NCBI RefSeq assembly: GCF_036231945.1
Contig: NZ_CP109599.1
Location: 4,000,501-4,064,500 of the forward strand
Origin: Streptomyces sp. NBC_01429
GTDB lineage: Bacteria > Actinomycetota > Actinomycetes > Streptomycetales > Streptomycetaceae
DNA: 64,000 nucleotides
Direction of reading: 5' to 3'
A program made the translations under genes and the position numbers. Shown here piece by piece: positions 24,723 through 31,554 of the stretch (its first letter is position 1; each line of letters opens with the position of its first letter). Below the pieces are notes generated by a model. The model had not been told where the DNA came from and made no database searches. It saw nothing but the letters and a program-made list of their open reading frames with translations.

Positions 24723-26048
24723 TCAGTGGGAGCGGACGGCGGTCTCGGGTGCCGGCCCGTCCTGGGATCCGGCAGTGCCGTCCTCGGCTTCTTCGGCCTT
24801 CGTGCCCTCGTCCCGAAAGACCTCCGCCAGTTCGGCCGGGGTCAGCGTGCGCAGGAAAGGCACGACGAGCAGCAGGACAGGCGCGGTGAACAGGCCGAGT
24901 GCCACGCGCGGCCCGAAGAATTCACCGAGGACACCGGCCAGAGCGGCACCGATGGGGATCGCCCCGAAGGTGAACACCCGGGCCGTGGCGCTGTACCGAC
25001 CGCGCATCTCGTCCGGAACAAGGTGCTGACTGATGGTGCGAGCGTTGACAGACCACAGCACTCCGCCGACACCGCCAGCGAACGCGGCCGCGCCGATGAA
25101 CCACTTGTTCGCGGTGAGGAGCGGTACGGCCATCATCGCGAAGGTGCCGACCAAATCGGCGAACATGACCCAGCGACGGTCGAACAGCCGGTTGAGCCAC
25201 GACACGGCCGCCGCTCCGACCAGCCCGCCGACTCCGAGGGCGCTGAGCAGCACCCCGTACTCCTCGGGGCCGAGACCCAGGTCCCGGGTGGCGACGAGCG
25301 GCATGAGCGCCAGCCAGGCGCCCCAGCAGGCGCACAGCACCGTGAGGGCGAGGGACGTCAGGCGCAGCATTCTCTGCTGCCACAGGAAGGTGACGCCCTC
25401 GACGATCTGCCGCGTCACATCCTTCTGGACCGTCCCGCTCCGGGGCGGTTTCCCGGCACCCCCTGCGAGCAGCACCAGAGTGAGCGCTGCCAGAACGTAC
25501 GCTGCCCCGCTCGCGCCGACGGCGGCGCTCGCGCCGGCCGCGACGAGCAGACCGCCGACAACCGGGCCGCAGAACTCCTGGGCCACGGTCTCGATTCCGG
25601 CCACCCACGCGTTCGTCTTCTCCCAGCCCGATTTCGGAATGACGCTGGGAATCAGAGCACTGACCGCGGTGGCCGCGACCACGTCCGCGATACCGAGGGC
25701 AAACCCGAGGGCGCAGAGCAGGGGAAGGCTGAGTGCCCCGGTGAGCGCGCAGGTGAGCAGAACGCCGAGGGAGCCGACACGGACAGCGTTGGACAGCCAA
25801 AGCAGCGCCCGCCGGTCGTACCGGTCGACCAGGACGCCGATGTGCAGAGACAGCAGCAGCGTGGGCAGCATCAGCATCGCCGACAGCGTGCCGACCGCCA
25901 GGGGCGAGGATGTCAGGCCAGCCCCCAGCAGCGGAAGGGTCACCTTGAGGGCTCCGTCGGCAAGATTGGTCACGGCGGTGAAGACCAGGATGGCCAGGCC
26001 ATTGCGGCGGCCGCCTCGACCGGACTCCGCTTTCGAGGACCCCCCCAT
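24723..26048 (-). CDS. MFS exporter
   Basis: A 441-residue major facilitator with about twelve hydrophobic segments and the loop motif LVDRYDRRALLWLSNAVR, which matches the cytoplasmic loop 2-3 signature. The later segments include the MRGRYSATARVFTFGAIPIG region typical of the MFS group that exports macrolides and peptides. It has Pfam MFS_3-like features. The ATG at 26048 is preceded by GAAGGAAG. Its place between the HExxH genes and the NRPS genes suggests it exports the product or gives self-resistance. Confidence 0.88.
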   Translation of the reverse strand: MGGSSKAESGRGGRRNGLAILVFTAVTNLADGALKVTLPLLGAGLTSSPLAVGTLSAMLMLPTLLLSLHIGVLVDRYDRRALLWLSNAVRVGSLGVLLTCALTGALSLPLLCALGFALGIADVVAATAVSALIPSVIPKSGWEKTNAWVAGIETVAQEFCGPVVGGLLVAAGASAAVGASGAAYVLAALTLVLLAGGAGKPPRSGTVQKDVTRQIVEGVTFLWQQRMLRLTSLALTVLCACWGAWLALMPLVATRDLGLGPEEYGVLLSALGVGGLVGAAAVSWLNRLFDRRWVMFADLVGTFAMMAVPLLTANKWFIGAAAFAGGVGGVLWSVNARTISQHLVPDEMRGRYSATARVFTFGAIPIGAALAGVLGEFFGPRVALGLFTAPVLLLVVPFLRTLTPAELAEVFRDEGTKAEEAEDGTAGSQDGPAPETAVRSH

Positions 26049-26077
26049 GTCACTTCCTTCGATCGGAACGTTTCTGG

Positions 26078-26932
26078 TCAGAACATCTCGAGCTGCTTGC
26101 CGGCCGCGTCCACGAGCCGGAACATGCGCTCCTTGACGATTCCGTTCCAGTTCGGGAGGGAGACCAGCGTCCGGTAGGAATCCCCGGCCTTCTCCAGCAT
26201 CGCCTGCGAACTGCCGTGCAACCGGAATGGGATGCCCTCCCAGAGACCGTGTGCCTTGCGCCACGACAACACTTCGGTGGCCACCAGCAAGCTGTGCACG
26301 ACGGCGGGCAGGGTGCGCTCATCCTTGCGGATGGCCGAGTGCAGCAGCACTTCGTCGGCGCCGGCCCGGAAGTGCCCCTTGGCACGCTCGTCCATGAAGA
26401 GGGCGGTGTGCGTGAACTCGTGGATGAATGCCTCGGCGATGTCATTCTCGTGCCAGTTCTCACCCGGGATAATCAGCGTGGCACCGATCGCATTCCGATC
26501 CGACATCGACCCCTTCCACGAGGTCTCCACCGTGAACACCGTGTGTGTCAGGAGCGAGATAATCCCGGCGAGCCGAGCATCTTTTTCAGCAATGAAATCA
26601 CCGCCGGCCCGACATTTTTCCAGCTGCCACGCGGCAGCCGGGGAAAATTCGACAGGCCCCCCCACGTCCGGATTTCCGAATATCGATCCGAGAATATTCG
26701 TCTCCAGACTTCCGTCCGTGAACAGCATCTCGAAATCAGCATCGGCATCGCGCTGCTTAATACGCACGTCAAGGTAATCCGCATAATCACCTGACCCGGC
26801 CAGCGACCGAAGGAAACATAGATAGGCGATTCTTAGAGCTCCCGCCGAAACCGAATCTGGATCTTCCAGATAAGGGTGGCTGAGCACCGCAGCATTTCTG
26901 AGGATCTCAGGACTTCCTTCGAGGTGATACAT
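26078..26932 (-). CDS. HExxH-motif protein, putative aKG-dependent peptide beta-hydroxylase (A)
   Basis: A 284-residue protein with the metal motif HEFTH in AEAFIHEFTHTALFMDER. About 30 residues later comes SAIRKDERTLPAVVHSLLVATE. The spacing and the R-x-D-x-R-x-L...H pattern resemble the family once labelled HEXXH-motif modification proteins and now annotated as aKG-HExxH-type peptide beta-hydroxylases, which act on RiPP precursors. The second His is the likely third iron ligand. It is a paralogue of the next gene upstream. The coding region, especially 26540-26900, is visibly richer in A and T than its neighbours, a sign of transfer. A metallopeptidase is the alternative. Confidence 0.65.
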   Translation of the reverse strand: MYHLEGSPEILRNAAVLSHPYLEDPDSVSAGALRIAYLCFLRSLAGSGDYADYLDVRIKQRDADADFEMLFTDGSLETNILGSIFGNPDVGGPVEFSPAAAWQLEKCRAGGDFIAEKDARLAGIISLLTHTVFTVETSWKGSMSDRNAIGATLIIPGENWHENDIAEAFIHEFTHTALFMDERAKGHFRAGADEVLLHSAIRKDERTLPAVVHSLLVATEVLSWRKAHGLWEGIPFRLHGSSQAMLEKAGDSYRTLVSLPNWNGIVKERMFRLVDAAGKQLEMF

Positions 26933-26965
26933 GTGCGGCCTCCTTGCGTGCCAGAGATGCGGGGG

Positions 26966-27865
26966 TCAGGATGCGGGGATCGCCGCGAGACGCTCACGGC
27001 AGAGTTCGAGGATCTCGATAGGGCGCGGCCGCAACAGTTCGGTGAGGGGCAGCGCGAACACCTCGTCCAGGCTCGTCAGCACTCCCTGAAGCAGTTCACC
27101 GCTCTCCGGATGCAGGCTCAGCTCGACGCCCTCGCGATGCGGGATGCGCTTCTCGTGCCGCGCGAGCAGCACTTCGGTACCGACGACGATGCTGTGCAGG
27201 ACCTTGTCGAGCGGGCGGCGGTCCTGGCGAATGGCCGAGCGCGTCAGATAGCGATCCTCGACCAGCAGCCCCATGTTCTTGTAGAAGCCGAAGCGGCGCT
27301 CCTCCAGGAACAGGGTGTGGTGAATGAACTCGTGGAGCAGGAACTCCTGGATGTCAACCGTGTTCCAGTGCTCCTTGGGGTCCAGCCACAGCACGCCGAG
27401 TACAGTGCTCGCGGTGCCGCCTGCCAGTCCGCCGTCCGGTGCGTAGAGCAGAACCGGTACGAGCAGCTCGTACAGGCTCCGGAATTCGGGCCAGCTCCGC
27501 TCCGCCTCGGCCAGTGCGGCCTCGACCGGCAGGCGCTTGAGCCGCAGCTCCTCCTCCGAATGCTCCTGAAGCCGCGCGAAGATGTCGTAGTCGACGGAGT
27601 CCTCGCCGGCGACCGAGCCGATGAACGCCTTGACCAGGCCGGTGTGCGACTCGCCCGCGCCGACGGCGACCGGCAGGACCGTCGCGCACGGCAGAACGTC
27701 GCGCAGCACCGGCTGCATGTCGCTGATCATCAGGTGGTACGAGGCGCGGAGCGAGGCGAGCGCGTCGCCGCCGGTCGCCGCCGTCCGATTCGTCTTCACC
27801 GCGTGCGCGCTGGAGACCACGTAGAGGGTCTCAACAACGCTCTGGGGGCCTTTCAGGGAAATCAT
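26966..27865 (-). CDS. HExxH-motif protein, putative aKG-dependent peptide beta-hydroxylase (B)
   Basis: A 299-residue paralogue of the adjacent HExxH protein. The motif is EFLLHEFIHHTLFLEER, and the downstream block is RSAIRQDRRPLDKVLHSIVVGTE, aligning residue by residue with the block in protein A. Both also keep Trp/His before the motif (EHWNTVDIQEF and ENWHENDIAEAF). As first enzyme gene after the small peptide gene, in the same direction, it is the prime candidate to modify that peptide. Two copies may hydroxylate two sites or form a pair. Base use is closer to the Streptomyces norm than in copy A. Confidence 0.65.
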   Translation of the reverse strand: MISLKGPQSVVETLYVVSSAHAVKTNRTAATGGDALASLRASYHLMISDMQPVLRDVLPCATVLPVAVGAGESHTGLVKAFIGSVAGEDSVDYDIFARLQEHSEEELRLKRLPVEAALAEAERSWPEFRSLYELLVPVLLYAPDGGLAGGTASTVLGVLWLDPKEHWNTVDIQEFLLHEFIHHTLFLEERRFGFYKNMGLLVEDRYLTRSAIRQDRRPLDKVLHSIVVGTEVLLARHEKRIPHREGVELSLHPESGELLQGVLTSLDEVFALPLTELLRPRPIEILELCRERLAAIPAS

Positions 27866-27930
27866 CGCACCCGCCCTGGTGATCGTAGAATTACGTAATC
27901 CGTGAAATTTGTTTCACATTCCCGAGTGCC

Positions 27931-27976
27931 GATGAGGCCTGACCGGCCTGTTATTCGTCTCCGGCCAGGCCTCATC
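27931..27976 (-). terminator. Hairpin between peptide gene and HExxH genes
   Basis: A 16-bp stem (27931-27946 with 27961-27976, one mismatch) with a 14-base loop follows the peptide stop codon by about 17 bases. In RiPP operons such a hairpin often lets much precursor mRNA end here while some transcripts read on into the enzyme genes. That role is inferred. Confidence 0.65.
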
Positions 27977-27992
27977 ATTCGATGCCCTGTTC

Positions 27993-28142
27993 TTACTTGT
28001 CGAGCGCGAACATGTTGACCGGACCGAAGGTCATCTTGTCCTCTTCGAGGTTCGCGGAGACCTGGGCAGCCGCGGCAACATCCTCAGTAGAAACCTGACC
28101 AACAACGCCGGCAACGATCTCGTCCAGACGGATGGAACCCAT
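27993..28142 (-). CDS. Putative RiPP-like precursor or scaffold peptide (49 aa)
   Basis: A short gene missed by length-filtered searches. It has an excellent ribosome binding site (AAAAGGAGAAACC) before ATG at 28142. The 49-residue product has a leader-like start (MGSIRLDEIVAGVVGQV), an Ala-rich acidic middle (EDVAAAAQVSANLEEDK) and a short C-terminal segment, MTFGPVNMFALDK, that would be the core. It has no Cys and one Ser and one Thr close together in the middle. It heads an operon with two HExxH-type enzymes and NRPS parts, and a hairpin follows it. Precursor or carrier peptide is inferred from context; no similarity to a known RiPP class is claimed. Confidence 0.72.
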   Translation of the reverse strand: MGSIRLDEIVAGVVGQVSTEDVAAAAQVSANLEEDKMTFGPVNMFALDK

Positions 28143-28213
28143 GATGGTTTCTCCTTTTGGTTTTCGAGCGAACCCTTTCGCCCGACACGAAGGACAGTAC
28201 CGGCATCAAATAG

Positions 28214-28243
28214 AAATCGATGTGACCCAGGTCACATCGATTT
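28214..28243. promoter_or_regulatory. Crp-type operator in a 30-bp palindrome
   Basis: A perfect inverted repeat, AAATCGATGTGACC then its complement, with 2 bases between. Its centre, 28221-28236, is TGTGACCCAGGTCACA, the exact TGTGA-N6-TCACA pattern bound by Crp/Fnr-family regulators. It lies about 70-100 bases upstream of the peptide start, in the expected promoter zone. Streptomyces Crp is known to bind such sites near secondary metabolite genes. Activation or repression cannot be told. Confidence 0.75.
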
Positions 28244-28423
28244 TCCACGAATAGAAATTATTGATATAGGAACCACTGACCTGCGCAAACAACCGGTCAC
28301 CTCGGATCTCGCTCCGACCTGACGATTGCGCCCACAACACGAGGATCAGGCGAGAGGCGTCACTCGCCATCAAGGCCGACGCGGAGAAGCGTCGGTCTTC
28401 AACAGCAAGGGAGCCCCGCCGCC

Positions 28424-29010
28424 ATGTCCTCAGCCCCACCCTGGAATGTCCAACGCCTGCCGGCTGCCGATGGCCGCGTCTTCCTCGTCACCGGCGGCAT
28501 CGGGTACTTCGCCGCCGAGCAGTTGTCGGCAACCGGAGCCACCGTCGTACTCGGCAGCCGGAGTCCCACCAGGGCCGAGGCCGCCACGGCCTCGATCCGT
28601 GCGCGTGTCCCCGGTGCACGGGTGCGGGCCCTACGGCTGGACCTCGCCGACCTCTCCTCGCTCGAAGCAACGGTGGATTCACTGGAGGTGGAGCGCCTTG
28701 ACGCGGTGGTCCACAACGCCGGCGTCGCCCTTGACGACCCGCCGCGCGGGGAGACCGGGGACGGTCACGAGCTCATGTTCGGCACGAACCACCTTGGACA
28801 CTTCGTCCTGACCCACTGGCTGATGCCACTGCTGTCGGCCGCGCCGGAGGCCGTGGAGGCCAGCTGTGGGGACCGCGCGTCTTCGGCCTGCGCGGCGAGC
28901 CCCGACGCGAAGCGCTGTGGAACCACCTGGCCGACCACTCCGTCGCGACACGGCTGTGGGACGCAAGCTGTGACCTGACCGGCGCCGACCTCAGCACCAT
29001 CTCCGGATAA
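28424..29010 (+). pseudogene. Internally deleted SDR-family oxidoreductase
   Basis: The first 145 codons encode a short-chain dehydrogenase of the retinol-dehydrogenase/protochlorophyllide-reductase type: VFLVTGGIGYFAAEQLS, LDAVVHNAGVALDDPP, FGTNHLGHFVLTHWLMPLL. After SAAPEA (about 28855) the frame changes. The true C-terminal end then appears in another frame as GPRVFGLRGEPRREALW, LADHSVATRLWDAS and CDLTGADLSTISG, up to TAA at 29008. The catalytic YxxxK region and about 100 residues are missing, so the enzyme is dead. GC-poor sequence upstream belongs to the cluster promoter. Confidence 0.8.
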
Positions 29011-29120
29011 CCCCCGCACACGAACGGTGACCAACAGGTCCCCGACCTCCGCGCTGCTCGGCCAGGTCGTCTCCCGGAGCACCACCCTCGTCCGGGTCCG
29101 GATCGGCGCTAGCGGGCTCC

Positions 29121-29168
29121 GGTGGCGGACGGCAGTGGCGGATGGCGGACGGCAGTGGCGACGGTGGC
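29121..29168. repeat. Short direct repeat of GTGGCGGACGGCAGTGGCG-like units
   Basis: Two imperfect copies of a 19-20 base unit rich in GGCGGACGGCAGTGGCG follow each other just beyond the stop of the response regulator gene, with further GTGGCGG fragments. It looks like a slippage product in non-coding DNA. No function is visible. Confidence 0.5.
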
Positions 29169-29171
29169 GGC

Positions 29172-29816
29172 TCAGCCTTCCAGGTACGCGAGGACGGCCA
29201 GGATGCGGCGGTTGTCGTCCTCGGACGGTTCCAGTCCGAGTCGGGTGAAGATGTTGTAGCTGTGTTTGCTGACGGTCTTCTCGGTGACGAACATCCGGGC
29301 GGCGATCGCGGCATTGGAGCGGCCCTGGGCCATCAGCGAGAGGACCTCGTGCTCACGGGGGCTCAGCGCCAGCAGGTGAGGGTCTGCCGAGCGGTGGGTC
29401 AGAAGGGCGGCGACCACGTCGGGGTCCATGATCGTGCTGCCCGCCGCGACCTGCCGGACGTTGGCGACGAACTGCTCGACGGCCATGACCCGGTCCTTCA
29501 GCAGATAGCCCACCGCCCCGGCGCGGTCCGACATCAACTCCCGTGCGTAGAGCTGCTCGACGTACTGCGAGAGCACCACGACAGGCAGGCCGGGGATCTG
29601 CCGGCGCGCGTCGATCGCGGCGCGCAGGCCCTCGTCGGTGAAGGTCGGCGGCAGGCGTACGTCGACGATGGCGACGTCGGGCCGGTGGGTCGTCAGCGCC
29701 CGCATCAGCGAGGGGCCGTTGTCGACGGCCTCCACGACCTCGAAGCCGTTGGTCTGGAAGATCCTGATCAGGCCCTCGCGGAGCAGGGCGAGATCCTCGG
29801 CTACGACGATGCGCAC
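29172..29816 (-). CDS. NarL/LuxR-family response regulator
   Basis: A 214-residue two-component response regulator. The receiver domain has acidic residues in RIVVAEDLALLREG, the phosphorylated Asp in DVAIVDVRLPP and the conserved Lys in GYLLKDR. The C-terminal LuxR HTH reads LSPREHEVLSLMAQGRSN and AARMFVTEKTVSKH. I chose GTG at 29816 because the receiver fold begins there; the longer frame lies inside the kinase gene. It overlaps the kinase gene by 16 bases and is surely its partner. The target is unknown; the divergent serine hydrolase gene nearby is a candidate. Confidence 0.92.
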   Translation of the reverse strand: MRIVVAEDLALLREGLIRIFQTNGFEVVEAVDNGPSLMRALTTHRPDVAIVDVRLPPTFTDEGLRAAIDARRQIPGLPVVVLSQYVEQLYARELMSDRAGAVGYLLKDRVMAVEQFVANVRQVAAGSTIMDPDVVAALLTHRSADPHLLALSPREHEVLSLMAQGRSNAAIAARMFVTEKTVSKHSYNIFTRLGLEPSEDDNRRILAVLAYLEG

Positions 29817-31195
29817 GGCAACGACATCCTTATCTCGGTGGGGCCGCCGGGCGGGCTGTCGACGGTCAGGGTGCCGTCGAAGGCGGCCAGGCGGCGGGCG
29901 ACGCCGCGCAGGCCGGTACCGGCGTCGATGGCGGCGCCCCCGCGGCCGTCGTCGCACACCCGCATCGTCAACTCCCCCGAATCGCCGCCCGGATGGGGTG
30001 TGAACTCCACCTCGATCCGGATGTGCTGGGACCGGGCGTGCTTGATGGCGTTCGACAGTGCCTCGGCGACGGCGAAGTAGGCGGCGGACTCGACCGGCGC
30101 GGGCAGCCGTCCGGGCAGGTGGGTCACCACCGTGGTGGGAACGGGGTTGACCAGGGCCAGGGCCCTCAGCGCGCCGTCCAGGCCACGGTCCGCCAGGACC
30201 GGCGGATGGATACCGCGTATCAGGTCGCGCAGTTCGGCCAGGGCTTCGGTGGTCGCCTCCCGGGCCTCGGTCAGCATCCGCTGGACGGCCTGCGGATCGG
30301 TGGGCAGCATTTGCTCGGCCAGGCCCAGGCTCATGCCCAGCGACACCAGACGGGCCTGCGCGCCGTCGTGCAGATCCCGTTCGATCCGACGCAGCTCACC
30401 GGCCTGGGTGTCGACGGTCTCGGCCCGCGAGTCCGCCAGCTGCCGCACGCGGGACCGCAGTCGCGCCTGCTCGGTCGGGCCGAGCAGGGAGCGGATCACC
30501 AGGGCGTTGAGGTTCGCCAGCCGCACGGCGGTGACGTACCAGAGCAGGAGGAACACCGGGCCGAGCGGGACCAGCGCGAACGACTCCTGGACGCTGTGCA
30601 GGCGGAAGCCGTTGCCCAGGGGGGTGCCGAACACCTCGGGCGGGGTCAGCCGGTAGAGGAGCGGATAGATCGAGTAGACGATGCCGCAGAGGAAGAGGAG
30701 GAGCGACAGTCCGTACGTGCACCACCCGGTGATCGAGTTGGCCACCAGCCAGGCCCAGTCCCGCCAGCTCGCCGGGTCGCGCAGGATCGTCCACAGCCTT
30801 GCCCACAGCCGCGCCCACGGTCTCGCCCACAGCCGCACCGGCCATCCGGCGTCCGGGGGCGGCAGGTAGGACCGGGCCACCGGTTCGCCGAGCCGGTCGG
30901 CGGCCCAGCGGCGGTGCAGGTCGGCGAACCATCGGACCAGTACGGTCGCGAGCAGCGTGAGCGGGATTCCGGCCCCGAGCGCGACGAGCGACAACGAGGT
31001 GATCCAGAGCGTGGCCAGGGCGGCGCCCAGGGCCGCGCCCAGCAGCAGCACCAGCGACCAGCCCAGCAGGCTCACCCGCAGGGCCAACCCGGAGCGCGGC
31101 GCGGGACCGGAGTGCGGGACAGGGCCGCCGGGCACCGGGCGTGTTCCCGAGGGCAGTCCGTCGCCGGGCAGGCGAGTCGCGCGGGAATCGGTCAT
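29801..31195 (-). CDS. Two-component sensor histidine kinase (HisKA_3 type)
   Basis: A sensor kinase of 464 residues. About four to six hydrophobic segments occupy residues 40-230 (for example SLLGWSLVLLLGAALGAAL and LSLLLFLCGIVYSIYPLLY). The dimerisation and phosphoacceptor region has RRIERDLHDGAQARLV with the active His. The HATPase domain shows AVAEALSNAIKHA and CDDGRGGA. A repeated WARPWARLWARLW stretch lies in the linker after the first membrane pair. GTG at 31198 is an alternative start directly before the ATG. It is co-transcribed with the response regulator. Confidence 0.92.
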   Translation of the reverse strand: MTDSRATRLPGDGLPSGTRPVPGGPVPHSGPAPRSGLALRVSLLGWSLVLLLGAALGAALATLWITSLSLVALGAGIPLTLLATVLVRWFADLHRRWAADRLGEPVARSYLPPPDAGWPVRLWARPWARLWARLWTILRDPASWRDWAWLVANSITGWCTYGLSLLLFLCGIVYSIYPLLYRLTPPEVFGTPLGNGFRLHSVQESFALVPLGPVFLLLWYVTAVRLANLNALVIRSLLGPTEQARLRSRVRQLADSRAETVDTQAGELRRIERDLHDGAQARLVSLGMSLGLAEQMLPTDPQAVQRMLTEAREATTEALAELRDLIRGIHPPVLADRGLDGALRALALVNPVPTTVVTHLPGRLPAPVESAAYFAVAEALSNAIKHARSQHIRIEVEFTPHPGGDSGELTMRVCDDGRGGAAIDAGTGLRGVARRLAAFDGTLTVDSPPGGPTEIRMSLPCASS

Positions 31196-31252
31196 CACGC
31201 TCCATCATCGTGCATCGGTGCCGGGGCAGCCGGCCTGCCGGCCGCCACCGGT

Positions 31253-31328
31253 CCGTGTGGTCCGCGTGGCTGGTGTGACCGGTGTGGCCGGTGTGGCCGG
31301 TGTGGTCCTTGTGGTCCACGTGGTCCGT
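31253..31328. repeat. Degenerate 9-base GGTGTGGCC repeat
   Basis: About seven to eight head-to-tail 9-base units close to GGTGTGGCC or CGTGGTCC fill most of the space between the divergent kinase and hydrolase genes. It is non-coding and so near both promoters that it could affect them, but this is not shown. Opposite-strand reading gives only His/Thr/Gly repeats. Confidence 0.6.
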
Positions 31329-31554
31329 GCCCACCGGCCGGACCTCGATCATGACCGGGTGGCCGGGGTCCGCACAGTGGGGTTTTCTCCACCCCCCTGG
31401 GGGCTCATCCCCCGTGTTCCGCCGCCCCGGCGCAGAGAGGCTGGAAGGGCAGGAAGGTACCGCCGGGAAGCACCGCCGCCGACCGCCGGCCTGCGTCCAT
31501 GTGCCGGCGTCGGACGCCCCAGACCGACGCCCTCTCATTCAGGAGGACCCCCTC

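Noticed and set aside
27902..27917. GTGAAA-TTTG-TTTCAC as a fifth parS site
   Set aside because: The central CACGTG is missing and the half-sites are in the opposite order; it is a short chance inverted repeat or an unrelated site.
27993..28142. FxLD-type lanthipeptide precursor, because the peptide ends FALDK
   Set aside because: No lanthionine synthetase or dehydratase gene in the cluster, no Cys in the peptide, and the motif is at the very C-terminus.
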